Below, piece by piece: positions 10,450 to 24,180 of a DNA stretch of 64,000 nucleotides; the first letter of the stretch is position 1; each line of letters starts with the position of its first letter. The stretch is from Argopecten irradians (Eukaryota; Mollusca; Bivalvia; Pectinida; Pectinidae). The stretch lies in assembly GCF_041381155.1 (NCBI RefSeq), contig NC_091139.1:6634383-6698382 (forward strand). The letters are read 5' to 3'. The notes beneath the pieces are model-generated. The model was not told the origin of the DNA. It ran no database searches and worked only from the letters and a program-made list of their open reading frames with translations. A program made the position numbers and the translations under genes.

Positions 10450-13358
10450 AAATTCCCTATTGGGACCGACCCCTTTGCCCAAGGAAATCAGAGCCAAGAT
10501 TCAAACTCCGTTTCCCTTTGCCTAAGGATGTTTCTGGCCAAATTTAATTACAATCCACGCATAATTACTGATTGAAAAGATTTACCACCGTTTGCCTGCA
10601 TTGGCCCCAGTCCCTCCCATGGTAACGTTGTAAAACATTTCATGGTCTGCGCTTTCTTTTACACTAGTCAAGTTTTAAGCTGAATGTTACCAGTGGAACT
10701 GGTAAAAAATAAGAATGCTGTATCGGCCATCTGGGATTTCGTAATGGTCTCAGTTTTTTGTAGGCATTGCTACCCAAATGAACAAATTTGAAATACGAAA
10801 AGTTTATGGATTAGAGGATGGTAACTGCGCATGACACGGCGGAAGTAACACAATGACTAAAGGTCATTTTGACCCTTCTCTGCGGATGAGTTACTAATAA
10901 AAAGATAAACTCGTTTGAAAAAAAAAGTGATCTAAAGGCTGTTCCTGAATGGTTTGAGTAGGCAGGTGGAACAAAATAATTCCTCTTCTAGCGATTTCTT
11001 TATTAAAAATTAAATGGTTATTAGGAGTTAGTGAAAAACTACCTTGCAACCCAACTCCAAATACAATTCAGAACAGTGATAATAAACGTATGCAAAAATT
11101 TTGTTTTAAAGCAAAATTTATTGACTGGAGTCATCATTTCAAAACGTGAACACTTTTAACATGATAACTTTGCTAGGAGATTAAACTGGTGGTTCATTGT
11201 CTATAAAACAACACATCAATCTCAAATCTTCTATTCATGGATAAACTGTTTTGTTAACCCACTCCTCGTTTACACAATTTCTGAACAACATTTAGCCCCC
11301 ATCAGTTACTTTATAAAATGTAACCAGACAGATAATACAATGTTCTTGTACTTTTACCTCAGTTACTATACATACAAACTCTTGTAATCAGTGGAGATTT
11401 GAGGATAAAGGAAGGCTGTGTTTGAGATTTGGAATACAGCGTCATGCAGACCCCACGGTGAGGTGGCAGTAAACTGTGACGTTTGGTATACATAAGTAAC
11501 AATTTTCCCAATAATATTTACAGTAGTATCATCTAAATGTTGACTAGATCAAATGCCTCCATTCCGATGTTATAGCAACATATTTTCAAAATTACCGATG
11601 TGTTATTCAAATTTTTTTAAACATATTTCTAATTCTTCTTTATAAGACATCTACAAACCTATCAAATGCATATAAATTATGCATTCAGTACAAATTTTCA
11701 CTAAAATCTGAGAAAAACTGGTATCTAAAAACAAGAAATGCACAACATAATAGGCCCAATTCTTTTTTATAAAAGCTGTAGAAAGGTCACAGAAGAAAGA
11801 TGTAGAAGGAAAAGTTGTATTACATGCATTACAAGTATTTCAAAGAAACAGCTCAAACTGGATATTACAGTCACACCTTTTTGAATCACATTTGAATGAA
11901 ATTCTGTATTTGCATTTTACACAATTATCTGCCCTTGTGGGTAGGTATTGATTGTGACGTCATGTGTTTGCAAGCATAACGTTATAATTTTTGGAGAAAA
12001 CAACATGAATTGCACTCACAAAATAATGACGTCATACTGGATACCTATCTGCAAGGGAGCTAACTCTGTCATATGAAAAGACAGATTACAGAACAACTAA
12101 ATCAAAGTTAAACATTTACAATAAAAGTACAAAAATCAAAATTAAGCATGCAACAAGTATGTTAAATTTTACTGTACAAATTCATATATTACAATTAGAG
12201 TGAGTCATTACACACCTGTCTTCTTTCATGAATAGTTTCATTTTTACAAAGAATTATACTTGTACTCTTGTAGTTAAATTTGCCTGCTGCATATCTATGT
12301 ACAATGTACATTTTTTTGTATTTACACACTTAAAAGTATTTAAGGTTTTAACATTAGATATGTATAAGTGTCAGACTGGTCTCTATGTATTGTTTTATGT
12401 TATATACATACAAATGTACAATATAGTGAGCTGCCTTCATCAGCATACTAGTGTTTCACATAATCACATTTATGTCTACACTGTACGCTCACAACATTAA
12501 AACATCATTTAATAAATTTTAAAACCAATTAAGTTCAGCTTCATACCTATAATTAAATGTACATTTTTATATGTTGAACACCGTTGAAATTTTCATCAAT
12601 AAATATTTTGGATGTTAATATTTATTTATCAACAAAGAAGTTCCGGATGGCTTATATGTCGTTACCGTCATTTTTGTGTCCATCCATTTTGTCCTGTATT
12701 TGTATGTTTCATATGTATCTGGGTGTTTTTTTCTTATATTGATTGTGATATTCTCTGTTTGGAACAGAAAATGTATCTGTCTAGGTATATATAAAAATAT
12801 AATTGTTACAAAATTTGAATAAAATCTATCATAGATTAAAAAGCTAGGAATTCAAAAGGTACATCACTGAGACATCAACAGATTGATATATGGTTCTAGA
12901 AACAATATACTTCTGTTGTAATATCAGCTTTATGTATCATATTATAACACTTTTCTAGTAAACAAGGATTCAATACGTCAATTCAACACCAGGAGTATCT
13001 TCAAAGGGTGTTCAACATCTAATACTATTGACTTATGTCAGCAGATTACGCGGTCTGTTTAAACTGAACACTCACAAATTTCACAAAGTTTTGTAGTTTA
13101 AATCATAACATTTCTGAATAGTGTCTGTTGGCCTACAACTGGGAAATCCTTGGCACCAGCACAGAATACAGCAGCCATCCGACAGGTGTAATATTTATCA
13201 TATCAGTACAATAAGTACACCAAATGTTATCGTTCTGTTCATGTGTACAAGGTTGGCATCAGGACAATACAAGACGGTACACAACATTGACTACTATACA
13301 GAAACACCCGCACAAAGTAGCACTTAGAATTGGCACAAAGTTGGAATGTGTCAGGGTT
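10450..13358. other. Intergenic DNA and probable ARMC1 3' UTR
   Basis: No protein gene is recognisable. The right part, just 3' of the ARMC1 stop codon, probably includes its 3' UTR; a minus-strand AATAAA lies near 12623-12628. The open frames at 12228-12500 and 12612-12794 are low complexity, AT-rich and unsupported. One MITE of family A lies at 11926-12066. Confidence 0.5.
11926..12066. repeat. MITE family A
   Basis: Foldback element with ends TATCTGCCCTTGTGGGTAGG and its complement-like GATACCTATCTGCAAGGGAG, and internal TGACGTCAT on both arms. Further copies lie at about 17437, 18190, 26467, 26853 and 59277, making this the commonest short element in the window. Confidence 0.8.
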
Positions 13359-16300
13359 TCACCAGTAAAATGAGTTGGTGAGGAAGCTGGCTGCCGTACT
13401 GAGCCAGCCAGAGGATTTTTTGTCTCCATCGTTGCCCACGCGAGCCATCGTCTTGCCATCCTGTGTGGGGCTGTCCACTTCATCGGGTAGATAGTCTGGT
13501 AAAGTGGTATTCTCCTTATCCATGTCCTGGTGATTTGATCCAAACGATAACAATATCTGTAAACAACATGACAAATAGATAGTTCAATACTAACACAAGT
13601 ACAAAAGCAACGAAGATATGTATTTTGAAAACACATCAATTTTGTTTAATATACCATCAACTGTAAATTCAATTTGACAGTCTCCCCTGAATGTGTCATG
13701 TGTAATGCATATGGTTGCTACGAGTGCCTTATGGAAGATTGCAGAGTTTTTGTATTGTCTCCTTTTGAAATTAGGAACTATTCCGATAACTTAGCCTAAC
13801 TCACTGAAGAATTTTGTTAAATGCAATGGCAAAAGGACAAAAATCACAGCCTTCATCATTGTGACACATTTTTATAGCCAAAGAGAGCTTTCCTAAACTT
13901 TTATTTTGTGTGGGTTAAATTGACCTAAATTTGGTACAAAAACTTTATCAACATATTATAAAACTTTCAGACCAGGAAATGGTTTTTCCTCTGACAGACA
14001 ATATATGAATGTATAATAGAATCTTACTTGGGTTCAAATGGACAAGGATAACTACAATACAAGAGAAAGATTCTGCCATCTAACCACAAGGCTCTCCGAG
14101 TGCTGACCGGCCAAAATATCTCAGTGTTAAGATATCCCTATCTCATTATTATTCTCCCATACTTTTCATGTCATAATCTGGTGCCAGCTTATCATGAAAT
14201 GATATAAAGTATTACAGGCCTTGTGTTCTTACCTCTTCACCATTGTCATCTTTAATGACTTGTTGGGCTGTCATGGTTTGGGACTTAGCAATAGCCTGAA
14301 CCAATGTCTGAAAGAGACAAATTATGTATAAAGCAAACAGGACAGAGGATTGTAACATGGATTCTAGAAGATCTAGGCATCATGTTACATACTATTGTGT
14401 ACATATATGTGACAGCGACTGACAAAATGGGCCCAGATGCGGAAAAATCCACATTTTTTCATTTTTTTTTTTTACATTTTTTATTTACTTTATGGTGTGT
14501 AGATCACGTTTACAAACTATCAAAGCTGTAGGATAAAGCATTTAAGAGATATGCAACTTTGAATGAGGCAACATGTACATTCTTTAATGCAGGCCTCAAA
14601 GTTGAGAGAAATTTACTCGCATATGCGAGTAAATATTCCCAAAGGCGAGTTAAAATTAACAATGTATCGCCAAACGGCGAGTAAAAAATTCCTTAATATT
14701 TCCGGATTTATTTTATGTGTTCGGTTCTTTTAATAGTTACACATATCTAATCTGTGTAAGAAAAGCGCTTAAAAGCATAATCACTGCCTGCTGTAAAGCG
14801 TCTTGATGACCCTACCTCATGTATCAGTAGCAATATGGCGGCAAAAAGGCCGGGGCAAATCCCCCTGACTTGTTTTGGCTTTAAAAAGTCAAAACAAACA
14901 GAGAACAATGGCAGTTTTGACTCTGGATTCATGTGAAAAAAGGGACTGAAGCCAATACATCAACAGGAAGCAAACGCTTCGACATGGCTGAACGAATGTT
15001 GTGGCCAAGACATGACGAATGTACGATGTTCTGAAAGATGTGTAAACAGGTTATTAATTGATCAATGGCCGGCAAAACAGACTTTGTGTCCAACTACTGA
15101 TTGTTACGAAAGAGACAGACGCTTGTGTGACACAGAAAGACAGTAAGACATTCATGATATTGTTATCGCTTCAAGTTCAAACGAAAGTACAGTCGGACAC
15201 AACTTTCAAACAACGCAAACAATGTGTTGCAAAAACATTGCAAGATATGCACATAAAGTTCGTCAATGCATACATGTATAGAATCGCCAAGCCACAACTA
15301 AATTCCAAGCCGCTGGTAGACATATGCAACGAAAAACGGACTCTTGGAAGCTTGTACATTACTGCCTGAGATATTAGGCCCAATTTATTCAATTTTAAAT
15401 AAAATATAATAACCCTAATCGGCGCGATATGAATTAGTAACTGAATAAATTTGAGATATATTGATAATTACTATACATTTATATATAAAATTACTTATAT
15501 TACCGTATATAAAATTTAAACAGATTGAAAAATGGTTTAAAACAAAAAGGAAGCTGAAGTACAGAGGCTGTTTAGTGGGACATTGCAGTTGTTGAATAAA
15601 AAGAGTTTTGACCAACACAAAATTATGTTTTTCATGTTTTTAATACTTGTACATGTGTATCTGCTTGCTCTATAGTGTAAGGTGTCTCAATAAAGCTCTT
15701 AACACATCAAATCAATATGTGAATCTTATAAATTTCTCTTGACAACATTTGGCGAGTAAAATTTAGAGGTCACTCGCCAATTGGCTAGTCATTCCCAAGT
15801 GCTACTTTGAGGCCTGTAATGATCATAATTAGCGACGTGAAAGCATCATGTCATGAACATTGACGTCATGTCACAAGTTTAAGGCTGCCAATGATGTTAC
15901 ATAAAAAGATACATGTGCATAAGACTATGCTCTGTACTGGTCTTTAATACTTGTAATTTATTTCAAAGTTTACCTTTAGCTCGATCAGTGTTACATGAAA
16001 CTATATCATTGTCCGTTCTATCAAAATACAAGATAATCTGTGACACGTACATGTAACAATCTACTTCTACAATTTGACTGGTTGAAAAACTGCATGCTGT
16101 GTGTGACACAAAATATTTGCATGTAATTTAGTTTCGTGGTTTGGAATTTATAACATGTTTTCGTGGGTAGAGATATTTATGTCAATGATACCATACAATC
16201 TTTTTTTTTTTTAATCATGGTTCCACAGCAACTACCAAAAGAACAACTTCACAAGGAAAATTTCATGCGTAATTTGTATGTTCGTATTCAAAATTTCATG

Positions 16301-19300
16301 AAAACAGAAGATCTGTGCATTTCATTAAAGTGTATGTGCTTTTATATTCTAGATCAAGCAAAGTGGTCACAATATATAGCAGTCAGAAAATGGTGTTAGG
16401 AAAGGGATGGTTATGGCAAACAACGGCAATTCAGTTCAATAATTTCTTTCTATGTATCTGCTAGACAGCTCCTAACATACGAGAATATTGTTTTACATGT
16501 CGAATGTCGGGCGATGATGTGATTGCCGCTGTTCGATATCAACTCTCTCTCTCCCTGTGCTAAAAAGACAGCCCTGCCTCTGGTTTGTATACCTGTGACC
16601 CTTCAGCCCAGGTGTGATAAAAAGACTGTCTTACCTCTGGTTTGTATACCCGTGACCCTTTAGCCCAGGTGTGCTAAAAAGACAGCCCTGCCTCTGGTTT
16701 GTATACCCGTGACCCTTCAGCCCAGGTTTGCTAAAAAGACTGTCTGTATACCCGTGACCCTTCAGCCCAGGTGTGCTAAAAAGACAGACCTACCTCTGGT
16801 TTGTATACCCGTGACCCTTCAGCCCAGGTGTGCTAAAAAGTCTGTCTTACCTCTGGTTTGATGTCTTGTTTTGTTCTGAGAATGCACCTCTTCTTGTTGA
16901 GGTCGAATGTTATGCTGACCACGCCTTTGACTTGTAGGAGGAGACGCATCACTAGTTCTCTATCAGCCTTCCAATCAAAGTTCAAATGAGTGTAAGAACT
17001 TAAAAGTATTGTTGTACAAATCACTGACGAGGAAAGAATTTTGTACAATGAATATACACTTATGATTAGAGACAATAGTCATTAATTGTTCCATACTTTC
17101 CAGAGTGTAAGTACACAGGTGCGACTTATCAGCCAGAAAATATGGTATGTATACTGGCAGGCAACCAGTTCTCAACATCGCGTGTGTACACAATTTTTTA
17201 CACAATTTTTCGTGGAAATCAGATGGTAGTGTCTTCTATCAGAAGATGACTTAATTGACATAAATTGATGTGGTCGTACAGATACAAATGTAATGGAGAG
17301 AATTGGTACTAGGCAAGAACTGGTTGCTGAGAAGTAGATATTCTCCAAATATTCACACCCATTATTGAATAAGTTTAAAATTATCATTATGGAAGTACAT
17401 TAAATAGACAGTTCTGTATAAATTTTTCATATCACAAAGTTATCTGCTTTTGTGGGTAGGTATTGATTGTGACGTCATATGTTTGCGCGTGTAATATCAT
17501 ATTTTTTTTAGAGAAAATGATGTAAATTGCACTCACAAATTAATGATGTAACAATCGATACCCGCCCCCAAGGGAGCTAACTCTGTAATATGCCTAGATA
17601 GAATAAAAAACATCTGCTCCTCTCACCTTGTCAATGAGGCCTCGGATTTGAAGGACAATGTGTTTTGACTTGCCATTCAGTACACTTCTGTTGTTCTTGG
17701 AAGTGCTGTTTTTCTTACTGAAATTAGATGTAATTTGGCTATAGTTACAAGACTTGCATAGGTGAAAGTGCAAGAGGCTTAGAAATACTATAATAGATGT
17801 TTTTACATACTAGATACATACAGTGAACATGGAGAAAATTTTCAAAAATACTGAAATTAAAATATTGAAAGTTTTCCTCCATGTACCACTTACTTGATAC
17901 AGGAAACATATTTATTCAGACTAATTTAATTTCGTGCAGTAAAATGTTCTATGTACATGTCCTATCTATAAATGATAAGAGTCATAAATAAAGATAAGAT
18001 CATTTGGCTGGTATAGACTAACTAGTAAAATCCTGTGTCAATCAAACAATGTCATCAGGGCCTGGAGGTCATCTTGCTACCAAAGTATCAATACATTACC
18101 GGTACCACACATTTTTTTAAATGAACTTTTTACATACATGTACTATGAACGAAAATCTATTATTTCATCATTTAATAATTATTAATAGAGAGTTCTCTCC
18201 CTTTGCTTAGGTAGGTATTGATGTTGATGTCATGACCTTGTAAGCATTCAAAGCAATAATAACATACTTAACATCATGTGACAATCAGTACCTAAACGCG
18301 AGGGCACATAATTGAAATATAGAACTTCAGAATTTACTTGATTACTATTTCCTTAGATGAAGATTTTACTAGTACTAACCTGGACTGCCCCGTCATTGAG
18401 GATTGGTTTAGTGTATCTTTGAGGGGAGTTTGGAGATCTACTTGTGTCAGTGTTACATACAGCTTTTCAGCTAAACTTGATGCTTTTCTGTCATACGACG
18501 ACCTACAAAACAAATATTGATTTTCTCTCTCACATAATTCACAGGACTATGAAATTATCCATCTCCTTCATTTGGGAATGGGATTGATAGACAGATGACA
18601 AGTGTTATGACGCTACACTAATGGTTTTAACGAAAAACACTTGCATATTTATGAATAAAAAGCCTGTTAGAAAATGATTCAAACATGTGTCAGGTCAGTG
18701 GACAGTGATTGCCAATATCCTTTTGGGTCTATTATCTTTCGAAATATCAGTACTTTAGTAGCTGCAGGTACAAACTAGAAAAAGGCCAAAACAGTCATCT
18801 GACTAACTTTCAACACATGCTTAATATTTATATGAAGTGTCGTGGTACTGAAAAATGGTATGAAGTTGTTGGGTGATCTTTATTTTTATGATATTCTCCA
18901 AAGATCATCATCTTCATTCACCCATTCATCATCATCATCATATGTATACCCACTTAATATACATCATCATTCAGTAATCATCATATCCAACAGTAGCAAA
19001 TTATAATTAATTATCATCATCACCACTCAGTTAGGCTAGTATCACCACTTTTGGGTGATCTTTTTTCTTCTTCTTCAAATTATGTATAATCATAACTGAG
19101 AAACATTTAGAGCCACCTGAATCTGTGCAGAATCTCATAGTAAATCTGAAGGAGACATTCAGAATAAGATTTTTAGGACTCAAACGACGACTTCTTCTGA
19201 AATAAGACCAGAAGGGATGGACATCAGTGACTAAATTTTCATGCCCTGCCCTGCTCAGACTGTACCTTCTGAGAATGGTCTCTAGTTGGTCTGTCATTCC

Positions 19301-22300
19301 AATAAAGTCTCTTAATGTTGCTCTGTGGTCCGATCTATCAGCCAGCAAAAGCAGCGTCTAAAAACAACAATTATCAGTGCTGTATGAAAATTTTTACTTT
19401 TTCAAATGTAAACAGTATCATGCATTCATTTAAGGAAAAACGCAAAATCTTTCAAAACACACAAGAAAAAACCCCATGAATGATGTCAGCATGAGCAATA
19501 AGGAAAAAGAATAATATTGAATTAAAAAACTTAGATTGTGTAAACATGTTGTCAGCAAAATATCATTTGAAAAGTAGCATCTACGTTTGTATTGTGAAAT
19601 GTGACACATATATAAAAGTTCTATACATGTAATCTATCATAGTAGTCAGATTAAGAATAAAACAAGTTTATTTTTCATAGCCAAGGTCCATGCCAATTTC
19701 CCTCAACTTTGTGTCAGGAAATACAGGTTCTAGGAAGTTTAGCATATTCACCAACTCCACGCTTTACTGTTATTCTATATATGGTTACCTGGTATACATT
19801 TATTGGTATATTACCAACACTCCTACATTTTAATGATATAATGGTATACATAAATGAATATAAAGATATATATGTATTCAGTGTTTTTCCTGCCTATATA
19901 GTTGCCCCATTCCCAATGTATTTCTTGTTATTTTTTCCCAAATCTATGTCTAAATTTCCCAAATCAGTGATCGGACCATTTTTTTACAAAACACAAAATA
20001 GTCATATTTTATAACACTTAATTAAAAATTGCCTTGTTTACTTCCTGAATACTTTTCGCCAAAATTTCCCACAATTTGCACCAGGTGGCTAATTTATCGC
20101 TCAAAAATACAGGTGGCAATTTCTGAAAATACTCAGGAAAAACACTTGTATTGGTACATTATACTTGTATCATGTAACCAATTACCATACCTCCAATGCA
20201 GCTGTTACCACCTTGACATCTGGATTAGACAACACCATGACTAAACCTCCGATACAAGTCACATCCTAAGAAAATAAAATCATAAACATATATAGTACTA
20301 TAAGACAATTCTGTTAGAAAATCAAATTTCTTGTAGGAGTTGACATCATCCTCGATATTCTACGGGTTATTATCACTAATTATATCCATCCGTGGACTAT
20401 CTCCTAATATAATAAATTGGAGACAGCTCAGGAGAAAAAAACTGACCAATCACAGCCCTGCAGAGACTTCTTTGAAAATTAATAGAGAGAGTAACTCCCA
20501 ACTGCAAAGCTACATAGTCAACCACAATGTACTATTATTAGATTATTTTGATATACATCCAAGGACAAAGTTATAGCTGGCTGCTCATCTGTTGTTGCAC
20601 ACTGAGCCTTCCGTTTTGCTATGTCATGATATAAGAGGTAGATATAATGACAGTGATAGCAACTCCTGGACTATCAAGGATGTACGAGTCAACATCTGTT
20701 TTTCGGCTAAGAACAAAAAGGTATACATTGCAATGGTTTACATTTATTTGTTTTAACTTTTTTACTCATAAAATATGTACTTGTGCTAGAAGTATTTTAC
20801 TTAAATCAACACTGAACAGTAATTTAGGCAAGTATGTAAATTATGTCATAATCTGACACTGTAAGACAAGAAGTAGTTAATGTTGCAGGCTTACTGGTGT
20901 CCAAACAAGGGACCATCAAAACTAGTATTATAAAAAATGAAATGTATATTTTGATTATGTATTCAAATTAGGACATTAATTGGAAATACTTTCCTGATAA
21001 AGTTTATACAATTATAGTTTGTTAAGTATATACAATGTATCAAGCTTTCAAATTTAAATATTTTACATCATCTCAGCAAAATATCTTATCCGTGGTCTTA
21101 AAAAGGAAGAAATGAAATATGAATTATAAGATAAAAATACTGTTTTAATGTTAAATAATGGGACAAAATTCACGTACCACGTGATTACCCCATAACGTTT
21201 TGTGCGGGACTAGTATCTCCAGTGGTGATGGAACGTAACTCTTAGTAATCTTCCCGCTGAAATGACGTTATCCTGCGATAACGTCATTTGATGTCATTCC
21301 ATCACCAATAGAAACAATAGTCCCACAGAAACGTTATCGGATACAACATAGTATGTGTCCAATTGTTTCATTAGAAAGGAAATGATTATCAGTTTAAACT
21401 CAAGCCTCTCAGTAGGGACTGATTTAATTAAAGTGTACACGGAACGGAAAAAAATATTTAGATATGTTATTCTGTTTGATCTCCTGACAAGAATGTTGCA
21501 AACCGAATCAAAATCGGCAGCTTCAGTACCGAGATACAGCCCTCCGAAGTGCTTGATTTTTACCTGTATATCGACTGCTAATCAGGGAATCGGCCGCTCA
21601 CGCTGATTTGGGGAATAACAGGATGCAACGTCACGAGGACAACGGCAGTGAGGTGTTTGGTAGTGGGGTTATAGCACAACGGGGGACATATATGTATTTC
21701 TAAAATGGGGTTACGAGAATTTTACAAATATATATACAGTATACAGTTATGTTGTCGATTTAATTATATATATAATAGGAAATATTACGACCGAAATTAG
21801 GCTAAATACATATGTAGATTAGCGGAAACATGTATACGTTATTTATGTTTCTGGTACATTTAACTAGAGATCTTATCTCTGTTTTAACAACTTTCTAAAT
21901 TATCAAACCTCGGGAATATTCCATTTTCATAATGTGATCTAAAAAGAGACGAATTAGAAAAATGATGGTTTTATAATTATTCATTTGAATATGTTTCTGT
22001 ATAAATAAAAATTCTCTCTATGCCTTTGGATTTCAACAGAAATATATATGTATATATGTTTCTGATTTCAAGAACCAACATAACGAAAAGAAAATGTTTT
22101 AAATGTATTTCATAGTTCAATACACGTAGATATCATAGACATAAATCAGGAGGGGAGTAAAAAAAATGGATACCCGAAATCTACAGCAACTATCAGAAAT
22201 ATCAAAATTCTGACATTGAGCATTATATTTGCATTGTTCTTTCTCGACATGCCATTTGTAAATTGTAAATAGTTTTTGTTATAAAAATACTTTTACGTGT

Positions 22301-23746
22301 AACCAGAACATATAAACAAGACAAATGTATAATGATTCTTTCTTAAATATATACATCTAGTAATTGATACACTTGTTATATGTTATGTTTGGGATGGTAT
22401 ATTTTACTGTAAACCAGGGATTTTTAAGTGTAAACAAAATATTTCAATATACAACAATTACATGATGGTCCATCGCTAACTTACCTGTGACCTTACTTTT
22501 GACACCTGACGCGAGCTAATCAACAAAGCGTGACAGGTCACTAAATACCTTTCTTACGTAACCCTCATTAGTCTCGGTTGACCACGCGGTTTAGTTACTG
22601 CAGTATACAGGTATAGATATAAAATAAAGATTTTCGAAATGTGTGTATAGAGATTAACGCAGCACGACATTGGCTCTTCGGAATGACAGTTCTGTTTTTG
22701 TTCTGTACTTGATATCTGCTAGTTGGATTAGACTTGTCACATAGACATCTTCAGTCCCATTGTTTTCATCTGACCCGTGCATGATCTATTTTTCAATTAA
22801 AGAAACTAATGAATGAACTTGAGCGAAATATCAACAAGTCGTCGAGTGTACTGTATTAATGTAAGCTGAATGTATTTCGTCAAAAAAACAAATAGATCGA
22901 TTTCAGATATAACGCAATTAGTTGATGCATTTACATATATGCAAAAAATTCTGTTTGGAATCATAACTTAGTCGTATGGGCAGGTTTTATAAAAAAAAAA
23001 GTCAGAAATTTGTTAAACGGGTTTGACCAGTTGACATTACAACGACCCGAGTCGGGCTTTGGATAACATAATCAAGGATCCTTAATATAATATTCACATA
23101 TAGGTGGTTCCAGCCACCGCAGATATAGAACGTTCGTGGATTATTATTAACATTTTATTGTGTACAATTATGCAGTAATTGCGTAGAGATGTTCATTTAT
23201 CTAAGACAGGTACATTTTGTACATCAATATACATGTATGCGTGGTAAAAATCCCTGTTTTCAAACGTTTTTCAAACTCATATTTGTGATTAAGGATAATA
23301 TCAAATAGGTATCGGACATGAACACAGGTATTTGTGTCTTCAAAATCGATATTTACAAACAGATATTTTAAATTGGATGGCAGACACCAAAAATCGCCTC
23401 TCTATCTTATGCGAGTAGAATAGGTCCCGTTGTCCTCGTGATGTCACAGGTCAGGGGTCCCGAATCGGGGTCAATGGCTTGGGGCTTCAGGTGTGTTCTA
23501 GCGAAAAGTTGTGTTATCTCTAATACCGTAATCGCTATGAAACTCGTACTTTCTCCATTCTAAATTTTATCCAAGGGCGCATTTATCAAGCCTTATATAC
23601 CAAACCATTCTGTGTACACTTTAAATCACTAAAACAATGGTAACAATATATATGCTCCCAGGATATGAAACCTTGAGAAGAAAACTCCTTTTCTTTGGAT
23701 CCGAGGCCATCCCCTTAAGAGCTGTGATTGTTTCCAGTGATGCCAT
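13359..23746 (-). CDS. ARMC1: ARMC1, armadillo repeat-containing protein 1
   Basis: Eight coding exons on the minus strand: 23672-23746, 20191-20265, 19266-19357, 18380-18502, 17627-17717, 16851-16967, 14233-14307, 13359-13556. All phases join, giving 281 aa; the human protein is about the same length. The N-terminal half (about residues 1-120) is armadillo-like (LKGMASDPKKR, GLVMVLSNPDVKVV). Residues about 140-212 match the HMA-like fold (HIVLQIRGL, LLQVKGVVSITF), with no CxxC metal motif. The C terminus (LPDYLPDE, then GWLSTAASFLTNSFYW) is the diagnostic ARMC1 tail. Vertebrate ARMC1 acts at the mitochondrial outer membrane in organelle distribution. The first-exon donor AAG|GTTTCA is weak; a good acceptor just upstream of the ATG suggests a non-coding 5' exon. 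Introns carry MITEs, a 1.2-kb foreign element and a splice-donor-derived minisatellite. Confidence 0.95.
14588..15818. mobile_element. Non-autonomous DNA transposon-like insertion in ARMC1
   Basis: About 1.2 kb bounded by inverted ends: CAGGCCTCAAAGTTGAGAG at the left and CTACTTTGAGGCCTG at the right. Near both ends lie GCGAGTAAAATT-type repeats (TTTACTCGCATATGCGAGT; GGCGAGTAAAATT). TAATG occurs at both flanks, a possible target duplication. Inside, ATG at 14834 in a YY1-like context (CAATATGGCGGC) opens a 33-codon frame starting MAAKRPGQIPL, reminiscent of the basic N termini of hAT-like transposases (weak resemblance). No transposase core was found. Confidence 0.5.
16563..16850 (-). repeat. 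~57-bp minisatellite containing copies of an ARMC1 splice donor
   Basis: About five units run 3' from the end of the exon at 16851-16967. Each unit on the minus strand carries CAAACCAGAG, the exon's last ten bases, followed by a donor. Units near 16632 and 16793 read GAG|GTAAGA or GAG|GTAGGT; units near 16573 and 16690 read GAG|GCAGGG, so the donor GT is lost. The rest of the unit is AGCACACCTGGGCTGAAGG plus GGTCACGGGTATA. Confidence 0.85.
17437..17588. repeat. MITE family A
   Basis: TATCTGCTTTTGTGGGTAGG at one end, and CCCCAAGGGAGCTAACTCTG at the other, with TGACGTCAT inside. It lies in an ARMC1 intron, ending about 40 bp before the exon at 17627-17717 on the window's plus coordinates. Confidence 0.75.
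18190..18312. repeat. MITE family A, diverged copy
   Basis: TTAGGTAGGTATTGATGTTG and CAGTACCTAAACGCGAGGG mark the two arms. More diverged than the copies at 11926 and 17437. It lies close to the ARMC1 exon at 18380-18502. Confidence 0.6.
20338..20690. repeat. MITE family B in ARMC1 intron 1
   Basis: Left end CATCCTCGATATTCTACGGG, right end GATAGCAACTCCTGGACTAT followed by AAGGATGTA. The interior shares CCAATCACAG and CTCAGGAGAAAA blocks (inverted) with the copy at 50448-50759. It is about 70 bp upstream of ARMC1 exon 2. Confidence 0.65.
21190..21337. repeat. MITE family C
   Basis: Foldback: CATAACGTTTTGTGCGGGAC with GTGGTGATGGAA at the left, and TTCCATCACCAATAGAAAC with CCACAGAAACGTTATCGG at the right. 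A diverged copy lies at 25019-25184. It lies in ARMC1 intron 1. Confidence 0.75.
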
Positions 23747-24180
23747 CTTCTCTCTAGAACTACAAACACAGAAAGTGAAACTTTAAAAAAAAAATAAAAT
23801 AATGAAGCTTCTTAGCAATTTTTGTGGTATCTGATAGGGTAGGGAGGTCATTGACTGTTTCCTCAGGCCTCTATAGTTCATTGACATAATATTAGATCAT
23901 ACCCTAATTATCATATACATGTGCAGTTGCACATACAATTAGACTATAGTTTTACAAAAGTAAAAATACATTTATGATTTCATTTGTGGTGCAATGGAAT
24001 CAATCTCTGCACGGGCACAAGGACGATATATGTATGATGTCTTTATCGAATTAGTTACATCATTGGATATATATTGAATCGTATCTACTGTATATTTTGC
24101 ATTTTCTGTTGTAGCGAATGCATTATTTTTTACTTTACCTGTCCCTTTTAAAGAAAATATTTATGCACAGCTAAATGGTG

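Noticed and set aside
18900..19030. ATCATC-rich stretch as a structured element
   Set aside because: Ordinary imperfect microsatellite in an ARMC1 intron.
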